Positions 55,210-55,243 of a stretch of DNA of 55,243 bases are shown here, one piece after another. How positions within the stretch are numbered: the first letter of the stretch is position 1; each line of letters opens with the position of its first letter. Source of the DNA: Eubacteriales Family XIII. Incertae Sedis bacterium (lineage in GTDB: Bacteria; Bacillota; Clostridia; Peptostreptococcales; Anaerovoracaceae). The notes below the pieces were generated by a model that saw only the letters and a program-made list of their open reading frames with translations, was not told the DNA's origin and did no database searches. The position numbers and the translations under genes were made by a program. The stretch is from positions 1 to 55,243 of the forward strand of contig JAISJM010000112.1 in assembly GCA_031261525.1 (NCBI GenBank), written 5' to 3'.

Positions 55210-55243
55210 ATGATATTACAATTCTGCGCTGTGCATCAAGACA
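55210..55243 (+). CDS. Possible start of a gene cut by the window edge
   Basis: ATG at 55210, preceded by GGTGAAG, opens a frame MILQFCAVHQD that runs off the window, about 60 bp after the strong promoter. Only eleven codons are visible, so no identification is possible, and the true start may lie further right. Confidence 0.25.
   Translation, partial: MILQFCAVHQD

Overview
The window looks like a chromosomal stretch of an anaerobic Gram-positive gut-type Clostridium relative, most likely a Lachnospiraceae member. The reasons are the moderately AT-rich DNA, strong AGGAGG-type ribosome binding sites, lipoprotein substrate-binding proteins paired with two CUT1 permeases and no dedicated ATPase, YesM/YesN-type two-component regulation, DUF624 and MATE proteins, and a gene set very close to the beta-mannan locus known from Roseburia. 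No phylogenetic marker or RNA gene is present, so the genus is not assigned.

Region 1 (1-23.6 kb) is a mannan-oligosaccharide locus on the plus strand. It starts with a LacI regulator and its terminator. A promoter then drives a lipoprotein binding protein, two permeases, a CE2 esterase, a GH130 mannooligosaccharide phosphorylase, a cellobiose 2-epimerase, a GH130 mannosylglucose phosphorylase, a CE17 esterase with a CBM35-like tail, mannose-6-phosphate isomerase, an aldo/keto reductase, an intracellular GH113 mannanase, a GH2 beta-mannosidase, a MATE exporter, a GH36 alpha-galactosidase and an SDR. In the inferred pathway, acetylated, galactosylated manno-oligosaccharides enter by the ABC importer and are deacetylated and degalactosylated. 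They are then cut by phosphorolysis to mannose-1-phosphate, and the last mannobiose is epimerised to Man-Glc and phosphorolysed. Phosphomannomutase and an extracellular GH26 mannanase are not in the window. The region ends with a one-TM protein, a DUF624 membrane protein and a second, paralogous MATE gene followed by a small duplicated fragment.

Region 2 (23.6-30.6 kb) holds a YesM/YesN sensor-regulator pair on the minus strand, divergent from a second CUT1 importer with no enzymes. Four 14-bp direct repeats in two 19-bp-spaced pairs lie just upstream of the importer promoter and are the likely regulator sites.

Region 3 (30.7-41.9 kb) has an AraC regulator divergent from an eleven-gene operon. 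The operon contains a Gfo/Idh/MocA dehydrogenase, VOC protein, TIM-barrel isomerase, third importer, tautomerase, second Gfo/Idh/MocA dehydrogenase, GH43 glycosidase, SDR and second VOC protein. This set resembles oxidation-elimination routes for glycosides and is the best candidate here for an undescribed pathway.

Region 4 (42-47.6 kb) holds a decayed AlbA_2-type regulator, a minus-strand AraC / TIM-barrel isomerase / EcsC operon, a divergent Gfo/Idh/MocA gene, and a maltose-O-acetyltransferase-like gene. Around that last gene are tandem repeats with units of about 151 bp and 72 bp.

Region 5 (47.6-55.2 kb) is gene-poor and repeat-rich. Two 74-bp palindromic elements flank a probably leaderless AbiEi/DUF559-type gene. 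An unusually long LacZ (about 1326 aa) carrying several hydrophilic insertions follows, then more direct repeats and palindromes, a second decayed AlbA_2-type gene with a frameshift and a stop, and a strong promoter reading out of the right edge.
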